A stretch of DNA of 64,000 nt from Erinaceus europaeus (lineage: Eukaryota; Chordata; Mammalia; Eulipotyphla; Erinaceidae), in NCBI RefSeq assembly GCF_950295315.1, contig NC_080165.1, positions 8,844,917-8,908,916 on the forward strand, in the 5' to 3' direction. Of this stretch, positions 10,140 through 21,117 are shown in pieces (the first letter of the stretch is position 1; each line of letters starts with the position of its first letter). The position numbers were made by a program, and so were the translations under genes. The notes below the pieces were generated by a model. It was not told the DNA's origin, did no database searches, and saw nothing but the letters and a program-made list of their open reading frames with translations.

Positions 10140-11060
10140 AAATCCCTATCCTCCTCACTAATAAAGCACAGAATATATATTCACCAAACAATGTGTTTGA
10201 GTTCTGCTTGCTGTAAAAAGATAAATCATCCACAGGTTTATTTTTCCAAACTCACATTTTATTGTCACTTGGTATGGGTACTGATGATATATCACTATTA
10301 TTATAATTAACTGCTATTTCTTAGCAAGAAAAAAAAAGCTGTGTCACAGGACCTATGATGGGTGGGTTTTTTTTTTAAATAGTCATTTATGTACAATGTT
10401 ATTTCATTTTAATAATAAGCCAGGAACTAACTAGTTATTTTTAATTTAGAAAGGAATGCTTAGGCTGGTTAACCAGCCTGCAAAGACTTGTTTAAATACT
10501 ACATTGACTGAAGGCCAAACAAGCATTTGAAACAGAATCTGACTTCCAAGTCCAGTTCCTGCCTCTGTGTTATGTTGTGTTCTAAGAGATGCTTGTGAGA
10601 CATTAGCTAAACTTTCGCATCTGGCAGTGAGAAGGACAGCCCCAAGCAGTGTAGGATTCTCCTACAAATCGGTGGCCCAGAGAATGGTTACACATATGGC
10701 TGGAAGAACATTCCTACCCACGTGAAGCCAGATGGCAAAAAATCATTGACCTTCCCAGAGGAATGCAGGAAGGGGTCCCTTAAGACACCAGTGTAAACAC
10801 TGTTCTGAACACAAGTTGGCAGACGCTTGCTAAATATTGCTATTCACGCACAGTGAAATGTGCTTCCGACTTTGGAAGCACTGCCGTGGATGGTGTGGAC
10901 TGGTGCAGCACGGCTTCCCTCCCTTGGTCTCTCTCTCCAAGTGCATTATGCTCGCTGAGTCCAGAGGCGCCCGTGAGCTTGGCAGTTGGCACTGTGTCCA
11001 GAGTTTCAGTCATTTTGTCTACTGGTCATCTCTAGGTCACACTTAGACAAACCACACTTT
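10140..11060. other. Unassigned unique sequence
   Basis: Nothing recognised beyond short A and T runs. The frames near 10840-11040 have no family signature and are mutually overlapping, so I do not call a gene. Confidence 0.5.
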
Positions 11061-11067
11061 CTTTTCA

Positions 11068-11126
11068 ATTAATCTTTTAAAATATTTTTATTTGATAGGA
11101 AAGAAAGTAATTGAAAGGAGAGAAAG

Positions 11127-11173
<47 letters not shown>

Positions 11174-11302
11174 CATAGCATTGCTCCACTGCTGAAGCTT
11201 CTTCCTGCAGATGGAGACTGGTGGCTTGAACCCGGTTCCCTGTAAGTGGTAATGTGCAGATATGTGAGGCTCAACAGGCTATACAACCACCCAATCCCAA
11301 TT
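11068..11302 (-). mobile_element. SINE (B/E-like) with expanded (GA)n, antisense
   Basis: tttatttgataggaaagaaag, then a pure GA run at about 11134-11171, tgctgaagcttcttcctgcag and ggcttgaacccggttccc (reversed B box). The body has become a GA microsatellite. Confidence 0.75.
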
Positions 11303-11307
11303 CATGT

Positions 11308-11373
11308 TCTCCCTCTCCCTCTCCCTCTCCCTCTCCCTCTCCCTCTCCCTCTCCCTCTCTCCCTCTCTCTTTT
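11308..11373. repeat. (CCCTCT)n hexanucleotide repeat
   Basis: About ten units, the last ones decaying to CT. Confidence 0.95.
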
Positions 11374-11379
11374 TCTTTC

Positions 11380-11622
11380 CAGGATTATTGCTGGGCCTTG
11401 GTGCCTACACTAGGAATCCACTGCTCCTGTGGCCATTTTTTTTATAGGCCAAAGAAAAATTGATAGGAGAGGAAGGTAAAGAGGAAGAGTAAGAAACACC
11501 TGCAGACCCACTTCACTGCTTGTAAAGTGAACTCCCCTGCAGTTGGAGAGCCAGGGGCTCAAACTGGAATCCTTGTGCTTAGGACTATGGGAACTTAACC
11601 CTGTGCACCACTGCCCCCCTCC
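11380..11622 (-). mobile_element. SINE-A with module M, antisense
   Basis: ccaggattattgctgggcct and aggaatccactgctcctgtg are reversed module M. Then reversed SINE body with acacctgcagacccacttca and a degenerate head. Confidence 0.85.
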
Positions 11623-11669
11623 CAAACCATGCTTTCTCTAAGTGATGTTTTATATGTCAGTTACAATCA

Positions 11670-11961
11670 TTTTTTTAAATTCATTTTCCTTTTGTGTGTT
11701 GCCCTTGTTTTTTATCACTGTTGTGGTTATTATTATTGTTTTTATTGATGTTGTTGTTGCCTGATAGGACAGAGAGAAATGGAGAGAGGAGGGGAAGACA
11801 GAGAAGGGGAGAGAAAGATAAATTCACCTGCAGACCTGCTTCACCGCTTGTGAAGCAACCCCCCCCCAGGTGGGGAGCCAGGGGCTCAAACCGGGATAAT
11901 TACACCGGTCCTTGAGTTTATAGCCACATGTGCTTAACCCACTGCACTACAGCCTGACCCC
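11670..11961 (-). mobile_element. SINE-A, antisense
   Basis: Complete reversed SINE-A from T-rich tail to head (gcactacagcctgacccc), with a run of nine C near 11861 in the landmark region. Confidence 0.93.
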
Positions 11962-11964
11962 AAT

Positions 11965-12705
11965 CTAAATATGGAAAATAAATCATCACAAGGAAGTCTT
12001 TCCGAATGATGGTTTCGAAAAGAAATCACTTTGCACTTGTGTTCTCCTCATAGCAGCACCCAGACTGGGTGAGCCTCTGTTCTCTCCTGAGACCGGTCCT
12101 GCCATAAACACTTCCCCAGGCAGAACAACGGGAGTGGGGTTCAGTTGGTGATTCAGTGTTGAGGCTCCTCTGGTTCCCCAACAGTTGTCCTTCAAACAAC
12201 TGAGCAAATTATTTGCTGTGAAAAAGCTTGCAGGTGCAGCCTGGAGCAGCTGGTACAAAGACAGCAAGGTGAAGTGGTGACACTGAAAAAATATTAGTTG
12301 AGCACCACCATGGCATCTCACTCCGAGGGCATGAAACTACAGTCATGCGGGATACGTTCAGATGTCCTTTCCGAATAGAAACGGGAGTCCAAGATGAAGT
12401 CCAAGTTGTAATTTATCCTGGCTTTTGAACAGGGATTGAAGAGTCAAGTATGAATTTAAGAAAATGGTTTTCTTTTTCCAAAGCCTGGCCCTGTGTACAC
12501 GTTCACCTCTCTGAGCCATTTTTTTCTTTCAGATAAACACAGGTGATAGATAGCTAGGGGCCAGGTAGACAGACTGACAGTCTGACTGACAGACAACATA
12601 GTGCCAGAACGTGGACCCAATACTATATAACACCTTCTATGGCGTGTCAGTACTAGAACCTGAGCTTCACACATCACATTAATTTAATTAATTGATTAAC
12701 TTTGG
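11965..12705. other. Unassigned unique sequence
   Basis: No repeat family recognised. The 111-codon antisense frame at 11986-12321 has no recognisable domain, start context or codon bias. Confidence 0.5.
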
Positions 12706-12711
12706 AGAAAA

Positions 12712-12996
12712 TTTTTTTTTAATTTTTTTATATTTATTTTCCCTTTTGTTGCCCTTATTGTTGTTGTAGTTATTATTGCAGTCGTTGTTAGATAGGACAA
12801 TGAGAAATGGAGAGAGGAGGGGAAGACAGAAAGGAGAGAGAAAGACAGACACCTGCAGACCTGCTTCACCACCTGTGAAGCGACTCCCCCGCAGGTGGGG
12901 AGCGGGGGGAGGAGGGGTGCTCGAACTGGGATCCTTATGCATGTCCCTGCCTTTCATGCCACGTGCACTTAACCTGCTGGGCTACTGCCCGGCTCC
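12712..12996 (-). mobile_element. SINE-A, antisense
   Basis: Complete reversed SINE-A with a purine expansion (agcggggggaggagggg) next to the reversed B box. tggagaa on both sides is a short candidate TSD. Confidence 0.93.
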
Positions 12997-13179
12997 CTGG
13001 AGAACAATTTCTACGCATCTTTTATGTCATTGTTTACTGCAAAGGTCTAGATTTCTGTTTGTAATCAAGTAAAGGACAGTTCATGTTCCTCTCACAACCT
13101 TTATTAGAATCATCAAGCAAATAAACACAGACAAACTTTACATTCACTTAGACCTCACTAAAATCCTAGGGCTATTTAT

Positions 13180-13430
13180 TTTCTTTTATTTTTTCTTTAT
13201 TGGGGGATTGATGGTTTACAGTCAACAGCAAAATACAATAGTTTCTACATGTGTAACATTTCTCAGTTTTCCACATAACAATTCAACCCCCACTAGGTCC
13301 TCCTCTGCCATCATGTTCCAGAACCTGACCACCCCCTCCCACCCCAGAGTCTTTTAGTTTGGTGTAATACACCAACTCCAGTCCAAGCTCTGCTGTATGT
13401 TTTCCTATTTCTAAACTTATTTTGTTATTA
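13180..13430 (-). mobile_element. L1 3-prime UTR, antisense
   Basis: Reverse complement of the L1 end seen at 40540-40687: tttattgggggattgatggt corresponds to the AATAAAG terminus, and cccccactaggtcctcctct to the aggacctagtggggg landmark. Truncated just inside the 3-prime UTR. Confidence 0.85.
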
Positions 13431-13585
13431 TTATTATTATTACTGATTTAGTAATTATCCACAAGATTGTGGGATAAGAGGGATACAATTCATACAATTC
13501 CCACCATCAGAATTTCATATTACAATTCCTCCATTGGAAGCTTCCTTATTCTTTATCTGGGAGTAAGGAGCAAAGATTTATTTTT

Positions 13586-13750
13586 TTTTAATAATTTCTT
13601 TTTAGATTTTAGTTATTTATTAATGAGAAACATAGGAGGAGAGAGAAAGAGTCAGACATCACTCTGGTACATGTGCTGCCAGGGACTGAACTCAGGACCT
13701 CATGTTTGAGAGTCCAATGCTTTATCCACTGTACCACCTCCCAGACCACA
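13586..13750 (-). mobile_element. SINE-D, antisense
   Basis: Reverse complement reads gtggtacagtggataaagca, then ggtcctgagttcagtccctg (B-box region) and a short CT body with tctcattaataaata tail. Bounded by caaagattt copies at 13571-13579 and 13755-13763. Confidence 0.82.
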
Positions 13751-13765
13751 GAACCAAAGATTTCT

Positions 13766-14042
13766 TTTCTTTTTTTTTAAGATTTAAAAAAATTATTTAT
13801 TTATTTCCTTTTTGTTGCCCTTGTTGTTTTTATTGTTGTTGTTGTTGTTATTGCTATTGATATTGTCGTTGTTGGATAGGATAGAGAGAAATGGAGAGAG
13901 GAGGGGAAGACAGAGAGGGGGAGAGAAAGACAGACACCTGCAGACCTGCTTCACCGCCTGTGAAGCAACTCCCCTGCAGGTGGGGAGCTGAGGACTCGAA
14001 CTGGGATCCTTATGCTAGTCCGCTGCACTACCTCCAGACTCC
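13766..14042 (-). mobile_element. SINE-A, antisense, inserted at the same target as SINE-D
   Basis: Complete reversed SINE-A. The left flank is accaaagatttct (13753-13765) and the right flank accaaagatttct (14048-14060), so its TSD repeats the one used by SINE-D. Confidence 0.9.
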
Positions 14043-14104
14043 CAGGACCAAAGATTTCTATGGGGTGCAGAATATGGGAGGTCTGACTTTGTAACTGCTC
14101 CTCT

Positions 14105-14375
14105 GCTGGTATATATACACAATAGTAACTCAGCTATTAGTTTATGTTTAATTCATGTGTTACTAAGGATTGGCAAACTCACAAGATCACAGGGGTGAAT
14201 TTCTTACTCACAACCACCAGTGCAGCTCTATCCCCAATTCACGCCCCTCCCACTACTCTCATCCTAGGATGGCTAACACAGTTTTCAGAAAGTCTAATTG
14301 ACAACTTGGCTACAGTCTTATTACGAGCTCATGTGTTTCAATATTTTCTATATTATACACATGAGTGAAACCACC
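14105..14375 (-). mobile_element. Possible L1 3-prime fragments
   Basis: tatatatacacaatagtaac resembles a sense L1 ORF2 segment, while tatacacatgagtgaaacca resembles the antisense L1 terminal region. Diverged and possibly rearranged, so only a tentative call. Confidence 0.35.
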
Positions 14376-14779
14376 AATAGCTGTTTTTCAGAGAATCGCA
14401 GGTCATTTGATAACTATAAACAATGGAAAAAAGAGTTCTTGAACACAAAGAATACATAGTAAGGGATGAACCCTACCTGCCCTGGGCACAGAGAATTTAA
14501 ATGGAGCCAGTATTTTTAGTAGGAAAAAAAACTTTGTTAAAGAAAATAAAATTTTACCTGGTGTGAATAATAGTATCGTGCATCTTATGATATTGATGAA
14601 AGGTTTTAAAGTTAAAAAAAAAAAGAGGCCAATGTTGTCAGAAGAAACTAAGAAATCGTCCCTTGATAATCTTGAGAAGAAACATATATACAGTTGGCCA
14701 AGAAATATACTGGCAAAAAAATATTTATCAACTAGAGAACAATCGATCTCTCTGTGACAAACTTTACCAAACAAGTAAA

Positions 14780-16210
14780 TGCAGTAAAACTCAAGGCTAA
14801 CTTAGACTCCACTAATATCCTAGGTGTATTTCCTCCCTAACTTGAGAACAGGCCCCATAAACGTAACATTTGTCTGGATACAACAATCGACACTCAAAGC
14901 TTTAACAACTGGGAGAAAGCCCAAACTTGTCAGCTAAAGAAGGGACTACAAAAACTGGAAAAGGACAAGAGACTGGAACACTTAATGATGGCCTTCTGGG
15001 TCACTGCCATGACCTAGGGCCCTGATGAGGGAATCCTGGGATTCCTCCATAGACTCAACAGGCCTAGACCTCTAATAGATCCCTCCCTCTCTCCATCATC
15101 ACCAATCACTTCCACCACCAGGAATGTCATTATAAGCCCTCTTGTGGGCCTCTTCAGGACCACACCCTCACTATGAACTAGCAATGGTAAGGACTGCCCC
15201 CCTCTCTAAAGGGAGGCCAGGTCAGCCTACTCTGCCACTGGAAGTCCTGAAATGAGTGCACCTAGAATGTTTCCAGAGGTGATCCTGGATGGCAAACACA
15301 GACTGACAAGTTTATACAGAGGTTATACAGGCTGCTGTGCTAACTACGGATTTATATGGGCCCGTCAAATTGATGGGGTACAGAGTTCATTGCATTTACA
15401 GATTTTCTTCAAGTTTTGGAGCTACTCTCTGCCCTGCTCTGGCTTTCTAGTCCTATTCGCAGCTCTGAAACCATCTTCCCAGACAATATTTTTGTCCACC
15501 TCTATGTTAGCTATTAAGCTCCAGCAAAAGAAAATAAATAAATAAAACCCCAAAGTCATGAACATACTATAAAATTTCTCTATGAACATACTTAAAATAA
15601 ACTTCCCAGCTTCTTTGCAGCCTAAAATCCCTATTCCCATCTGCTCTACTCCTACTTTTTGGTTCCCTTTTGTTAAAAATTTTGTCCTGTTTTATATTTT
15701 ACCTCTTTTTTAGCCACCAAGTTACAGATGCTATCATCAATTCCTCCTGAATTCCCTGGGCAGAGGACCTCACCAGTGTGTCCTGGAACCTCCCCTCCCC
15801 AGAGCCCTGCCCCACTAGGGAAAGATAGAAACAGGCTGGGGGTGTGGATCCACTTGCCAACACCCATGTCCAGCAGAGAAGCAATTACAGAAGTCAGACC
15901 TCCCACCTTCTGCAGCCCATAAAGGATTTTAGTTCATACTGCCAGAGGGATAAATACTAGGGGAAGATGACCAGAGAACTCTGAATCCCAATTCCATCAG
16001 GACTCAGAGAGAGAAGAGGATAAAAAAAGTGGGGGAATATAGATAGATAATTATAGAAAGAACTGTTATGTCACATCTGTGATCTTGGGAAAACGACTAC
16101 AATTTCCAGTGGAGGGAATGGGGGCACAGAACTCCAGTGGAAAGGTGTGGAATTATGCATTTGTTATCTTATAATTTTGTAAATCCATATTAATTCACTA
16201 ATAAAAAATT
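14780..16210 (+). mobile_element. REP-X, longest copy
   Basis: Carries all REP-X landmarks in order and extends several hundred bases further 5-prime than any other copy. The start is uncertain (sequence from about 14600 may belong to it). No ORF above about 100 codons, so this is a non-coding transposon part: a very long LINE 3-prime UTR or a non-autonomous element. Ends at aataaaaaattctaaaa. Confidence 0.75.
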
Positions 16211-16215
16211 CTAAA

Positions 16216-16415
16216 AACCAGGGGATAGGGGATCACATGCCTGGTTAAGTGCAGACACTACACATTACAGTGTGTAAGGACCAGGGTTCAAGCCTCCAGT
16301 TCTCAACTGCAGGAAGGAGGCTTCATAAGTAGTGAAGCCATGTTGCAGATCTCTCTTTTTTTCTCTCTCTCCTTCCCTCTCAATATTTCTCTGTATTTAT
16401 CCTAAATAAATAAAA
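16216..16415 (+). mobile_element. SINE-B
   Basis: Diverged copy: gcctggttaagtgcagacac, B box gggttcaagcctcc, tgcaggaaggaggcttcata and a taaataaataaaac tail. Confidence 0.85.
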
Positions 16416-16419
16416 CATT

Positions 16420-17215
16420 TCTATTTTCTTGTGTATTTTCCTCTGCAAACACACACACACACATACACACCTGAATGAACACACAGGTATGCACAGATAA
16501 AACAAGCCTGCCGCTATACACACACAACACAATTCCAGCATTATTTTTCATATCTCAGTTTAGAAACCTGGATTTTCTGCCTGTGGGGACACAGGAGTGG
16601 TGGACAGAAGAAAGGGTTAAGTAAGGATCTCTAGTAATGCTTCCACTTGTTCTCTGAGCAGTAACAAAGAGAGGAAGCACAACCTTTGTGGAAGGAAATT
16701 CCCAGGCCCCATTCGGACATTCACAACCTGCCCTGTGAACCCCTGAGGAGTGTCTGATAATAAACAGGCACAAACAAAACAATCCTTAAAGGCATTTTCA
16801 CTAACATTCTTGCATCTTCACCATAGGACTGAAACACCTTTTCCTGCATCTGTGGGGCCAGAGGGCCCCTGGCCAGCCACCTGCCAGCAGAGCCCAATGC
16901 CCCTGCCTCAGCTCAGGGCTGACATCTGTGCACAGTCTGAGCAGGAGAGTCCAATCTCCAAATGGGACTGCTGGAATGCAGATCACAGACCCCACACAGG
17001 GTGCTTACAGACTGTCACGTGCAGAACCAAGACCCAGCTAGTCATTCACTGCTGTGGCATCAGACACAACCCTGAAGATTGCAAGCTTGAGCAACAATGC
17101 ATTGACCTTCTCCAGGAATAGGGAGAGCTTAACAAAGACATGAAGAACTTTGCATGTAAAGTGTGCCAATTATGTAAAACAAAACAAAACAAAAAAGGTT
17201 TCTTCCTCTACATTA
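16420..17215. other. Unassigned sequence with an LTR-like tail
   Basis: A short CA run at about 16450. At 16690-16770 the order aggaaattcccaggcccc, ttcggacattcacaa and tgataataaacag is shared in diverged form with 18430-18520, which suggests two copies of an old LTR-type repeat. The rest, including the 123-codon frame at 16750-17121, has no recognisable family. Confidence 0.35.
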
Positions 17216-17217
17216 GC

Positions 17218-17279
17218 AAAAAAAAAAAAAAAAGAGGGAGAAGAAGGAGAAAGGAAGGAAGGAAGGAAAGAAGAAGGAA

Positions 17280-17325
<46 letters not shown>

Positions 17326-17330
17326 GAAAA
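17218..17330. repeat. A-rich / (GGAA)n / (GAAA)n purine microsatellite
   Basis: A run of A, then GGAA, then GAAA units. The Lys/Glu/Arg and Phe/Leu/Ser frames here are artefacts. Confidence 0.95.
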
Positions 17331-17605
17331 ACACAAAGGCAGCAAATTTCCCAAACACAGAAAAAAAACCCCTGGAGACTTGGAGGTCAATATTATTATG
17401 GTGGTTTCATGTAAGGAGTTCAAGTATAAAATCCTAAGTCAATGGCAGTGAGGGTCACTTTGTCATGTGCTTTATCTGTCCTCAAACTGGAAGGATACAA
17501 GGTAATTGCATTCACTCTGTAGCTGAGTAAATCAGGAATCAGAAACTGGCCTAGAGTCACAGAAAAGATCAGGATGGTTCAAGATTCAGATGATGGGTGT
17601 GTGCG

Positions 17606-17608
17606 CGT

Positions 17609-17651
<43 letters not shown>

Positions 17652-17768
17652 TATGTATGTGTGTCTGTGTCTGTGTGTATTTCTGTGTCTGTGTGTGTGT
17701 GTGTGTGTCTACATCTGTGTGTGTCTGTGTGTGTGTGTGTCTGTGTGTCTATGTGTCTGTGTCTGTGT

Positions 17769-17808
<40 letters not shown>
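17606..17808. repeat. Complex (GT)n array, about 200 bp
   Basis: Two pure GT blocks flank a middle zone where GT is mixed with GTCT and GTAT units. Cys/Val frames across it are artefacts. Confidence 0.95.
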
Positions 17809-17847
17809 TAGGGCTGTGTTGATGCATTTATACATTGTTTATTTTTT

Positions 17848-18052
17848 GCCTCCAGGGTTATCACTGGGGCTCAGTGCTTGCATTATGGCTACACTGTTCC
17901 TGCAAGCCATATTTTCCATTTTTGTTGCCACTGTTATTGTTGTTGTTGTTGTTGGGTAGGAAAGAGAGAAATTGAGAGAGTAGGGGAAGACAGGGAAGAG
18001 AAAGAAAGACACCTACAGATCTGTAAGCCACCCCCCTGCAGATGGGAGTTGG
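17848..18052 (-). mobile_element. SINE-A with module M, antisense, head missing
   Basis: gcctccagggttatcactgg (reversed M), then tgttgggtaggaaagagaga and reversed body. Stops at the landmark region near cctgcagatggga, so promoter boxes are absent. Confidence 0.85.
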
Positions 18053-18059
18053 GACATTT

Positions 18060-19517
18060 ATACATTTTTACTGTAATAAGCTTAACAATCTCTTTTTTAG
18101 TTGTGTTCTAGCCCAGGGCTGTTGAAAGACATAGCTGCCTCTAGGCTAGATGAAAACCTTCCTCATAGTTCTCAGGAAGTATAGCTCCCTAACTACAAAC
18201 AGAAAGCTGAGCCTGATCTCTGCGGTATTTTTAGAATAAATGACCATACATGTCCACTCATTTGCATCTGCTCAGTGCTGGTGACCCTCATCCTGACCCC
18301 AGCAGTCAGGCCCATGTGGATTGGGGGAATGACAGGTTCCAGATTTTACCCTAGGTGGGGTTACCCTGAGCCTTCCACCCAGGCCTTTCTGTCCTTTGTA
18401 CTGTAACAATGCACGGAAACATGGGCTTGTTAGAGGAAATTCCCAGAGCCATAGTTTGGACATTAGACAGTTGCTTTGCTCTGTTGGACAGGCTAATGTG
18501 CATCTAAAAATAAACATACCGGTCAGCTTGAGTTTCTGCGATTTTACTCTGCGTGGTTGCTTGTATTTCAAGTGGCTGTTTTTTTTAATCATATGGATCT
18601 GTGTTTTTAAGAAACAAGTTTAGTCAAACCAAGGTAAAAAAATATCCAGTGGTTTTGCGTTGATTTGATAAAGGGTCGTATTTGCTGCTACCCCTCTCTC
18701 TGGAAAGTTCTGCAGCTTTCTCTGCCCAGGAAAATGCCAAAACAAAATTGAAGAAAGCAAAGACGTGCCGAGATATTTCTCAGACAGCTACAGAAAGATG
18801 TGAGGCTTCCAAACCTCAAAACCACTTAGATCCTCTGATTCCATGATCAAAAACAAAGCACCCTGATAACAGTCTGGAGCAGTAAATAGCATCAGCAGAA
18901 CTCGCCTAGAATAAATCCCCCCTTCTCTAAGTCTCCCGGCTCTCAGCATGCAATGAGCCAATTCTTATTAACATGGCTTGTCTAGTGGACAAGCAAAGGT
19001 GTGAGGAAAACAGGTGTGGAGCCAATTCACTAAAGTCAGAGAGAGCAGCTCGCTACAGTTTCCTGAAATCAAAGATTCCACCCCTCATTTTGCAAATTCA
19101 GAGGCTAAGAAGAGTCATTTCATTTTTACTTATGACAACTATATTTCTGAATGGATAAGAAGACAGGTTATATAGCTAGGGCTCCATTTTTTAGATAGAA
19201 CAGAAATTGGGGGCAATTTTCCCATTACCTGTCTGACTTTAGTTACACTGAAAATGCACCAAATCTTGGCAGTTTTTCATTAATCAGCAATGTGTTTGCA
19301 GCAAAAGAAGTTGCTCACAAACTGGTTAAAGAGTAACACAAGAGAAGTGGTTTAGAAATGAACTTTTCCCACCTCATTGTTCTTACTTCTCTTTTGCTTT
19401 TTTTTCCTGGAAGTGCAACCTAACTATTGTCTGTTGCATGAAAGTATTTTAAAATGATCAAAACAGATAGGGAGGTCTAACTAGCAAAAATGCAACTACA
19501 GTCACCCTCCAGGCTGG

Positions 19518-19520
<3 letters not shown>
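18060..19520. other. Mostly unassigned sequence; LTR-like stretch at about 18395-18600
   Basis: The 18395-18600 part has aggaaattcccagagccata, a AATAAA signal near 18511 and a T-rich downstream, in the same order as 16690-16770, hinting at an old LTR. The rest shows nothing. Confidence 0.35.

Positions 19521-19552
<32 letters not shown>
19521..19552. repeat. (T)32 homopolymer
   Basis: Thirty-two uninterrupted T. If it is the reversed A tail of an antisense retrocopy, the body would lie at 19553 onward, but no TSD was found and the adjacent sequence is unrecognised. Confidence 0.95.
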
Positions 19553-19554
<2 letters not shown>

Positions 19555-20039
19555 AGACCTTCATTTGGTGGCTTGGATTGGGGCCTGACATCACTCTTGG
19601 GAGCTATGAGCTGGAAGGACCCTGAAGTCATCACCCAGGCTCCACCCAGTCTGATATCCCTTTGGGAGGAACACAGAGACCACAGTCTTCCAGGGTGCTG
19701 GAACACTGCCTGGGACAGGGCGTTCACCACCACCACAGGGCAGTTCACCCACTTTTAAAACAATTCGTATGGTACCTAAGTCCTTCCACACATTGAGCTA
19801 CAACCTGCTACGCTATAGTTCCCACACACTATGATGACCTCTGGTCCCACCGAGAAAAATCTCCAAGTATTGGGAGTTTGCAGCCTTCACGAGCTGCAAA
19901 ACCAACTTCTTATTTCAAAAATGTCCCCTAGTTCCGCCAACTATTCTGAAAATCAGTTTTCTCCCATTTCCCCAGGCTTCTCTTTAATCTAATGTGTTTC
20001 CTGAGACAAGCAGCAGCTAATATTAGCAGCACCTACCTA

Positions 20040-20160
20040 ATTAATCCTCTCTGCATCTGTGTGTACTCATTATTATCTGCATTTTCAAGATCAAAAGAGA
20101 CCAGACAAGACACTGTTACTTACTCAAGGAAATAGTGGATGAAGGTTCTAAAGAAGATCT
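20040..20160 (-). mobile_element. Probable MIR, antisense-like core
   Basis: tattatctgcattttcaaga followed by cttactcaaggaaatagtgg follows the order of the MIR core (attattatccccattttac ... cttgcccaaggtca). Diverged. Confidence 0.45.
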
Positions 20161-20328
20161 GGCTAGCTTGACCCAATTCAGTAGAAGTTGGCTCAGACTA
20201 CACTGACCAGGTATAGCCAGACTTCATCTACAGAACATTCCGTAGTCTGTGGCTGATCATTAGAAACTTCTCCTGCAGGTTAACATCATCTCTGTTGCTA
20301 CAAGTTGTTGTCACTAATAGAGACATAA

Positions 20329-20500
20329 AGGGGCTGGGAGAAGGAGCGCCTGGTCAGTCAAACACACATATCATCATGCACAAGGACCCTGGTTCGAGCC
20401 CCTACTCCCCACTTGCAGGAGAGGAAGCTTCATGAGCAGTAAAGCAGAGCTCTAGTTGTCTGTCTTTCCCTCTCCTTCTCCATCTCCCTATTTCTTAAAA
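20329..20500 (+). mobile_element. SINE-B
   Basis: Head with ctggtcagtcaaacacaca, B box ggttcgagcccc (well preserved), gaagcttcatgagcagtaaa and a short CT body. Confidence 0.85.
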
Positions 20501-20504
20501 GCTA

Positions 20505-20855
20505 TTAGCCCACCGTCATAGACCTGAGCATGTGGACACAACAATGAAAGGACACCCTTGAGACATTTTCTTTGTCAGTTTGACCCAGAGAACTACAGAA
20601 CACGGCTTTCAAATAATCATATAGAATGAGAAGCTGAGACTGAAAGATAAGCCTAGACAGAGTAGGTTCCGAGTTCTCAGGAGGCAAGAGAGTACCTTCT
20701 TCACCATAAGGGAGAATCAAGGTTCACCGAAAGCCAGTAGAATCACCCCAGTGTCTGGTGATAGATGTAGGAGGCTGCGAGATGTCTCCCCAGAGGAGCA
20801 CACACTTTACTGTGTGAAGACCTGGTTTGTTCCGAGCTGTACAGGTGTGCTACTG
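20505..20855. other. Unassigned sequence, possible degraded SINE-B head at its right end
   Basis: Around 20780-20850 gagcacacactttactgtgt followed by gaagacctggtttg is faintly like a SINE-B head; otherwise nothing is recognised. Confidence 0.35.
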
Positions 20856-20857
20856 CT

Positions 20858-21117
20858 AGTGCTTCTCCTCCTCCTCCTCCTCCTTCACCTCCTCCTCCTC
20901 CTTCACCTCCTCCTCCTCCTTCTTCTCCTTCTCCTTCTTTTTCTTCTTCTTCTGTGGCTGCTTCTCCTTCTCCTCCTACTCCTACTCCTCCTTCTCCTCC
21001 TCCTCCTCCTTCTTTTTCTCCTCCTCCTTCTTCTTTCTCTTCTTCCTCTTCCTCTTCCTCTTCTTCCCCTTCTCCCCCTTCTTCTCCTCCTCCTCTTCTT
21101 CCTCCTTTTTTTTGTCT
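20858..21117. repeat. (CTC/CTT)n trinucleotide array
   Basis: 260 bp of CTC and CTT triplets. The Leu-, Ser/Pro- and Arg-rich frames of 66-183 codons are translations of the triplets. Confidence 0.95.

Larger units (their letters stand above)
13440..14115 (-). mobile_element. REP-X fragment, antisense, split by two SINEs
   Basis: gggataagagggatacaatt at left and tatggggtgcagaatatggg at right are consecutive REP-X landmarks. Between them sit SINE-D and SINE-A, each bounded by a copy of the same short target (caaagattt). Confidence 0.85.

Noticed and set aside
17574..17959. Cys/Val-rich 120-codon frame
   Set aside because: GT microsatellite translation running into SINE module M.
19591..19791. 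Retrocopy of a named gene (a short resemblance to a RUS1-family N-terminal stretch was considered)
   Set aside because: The resemblance covers only a handful of residues and fails on either side; not enough to name a parent.
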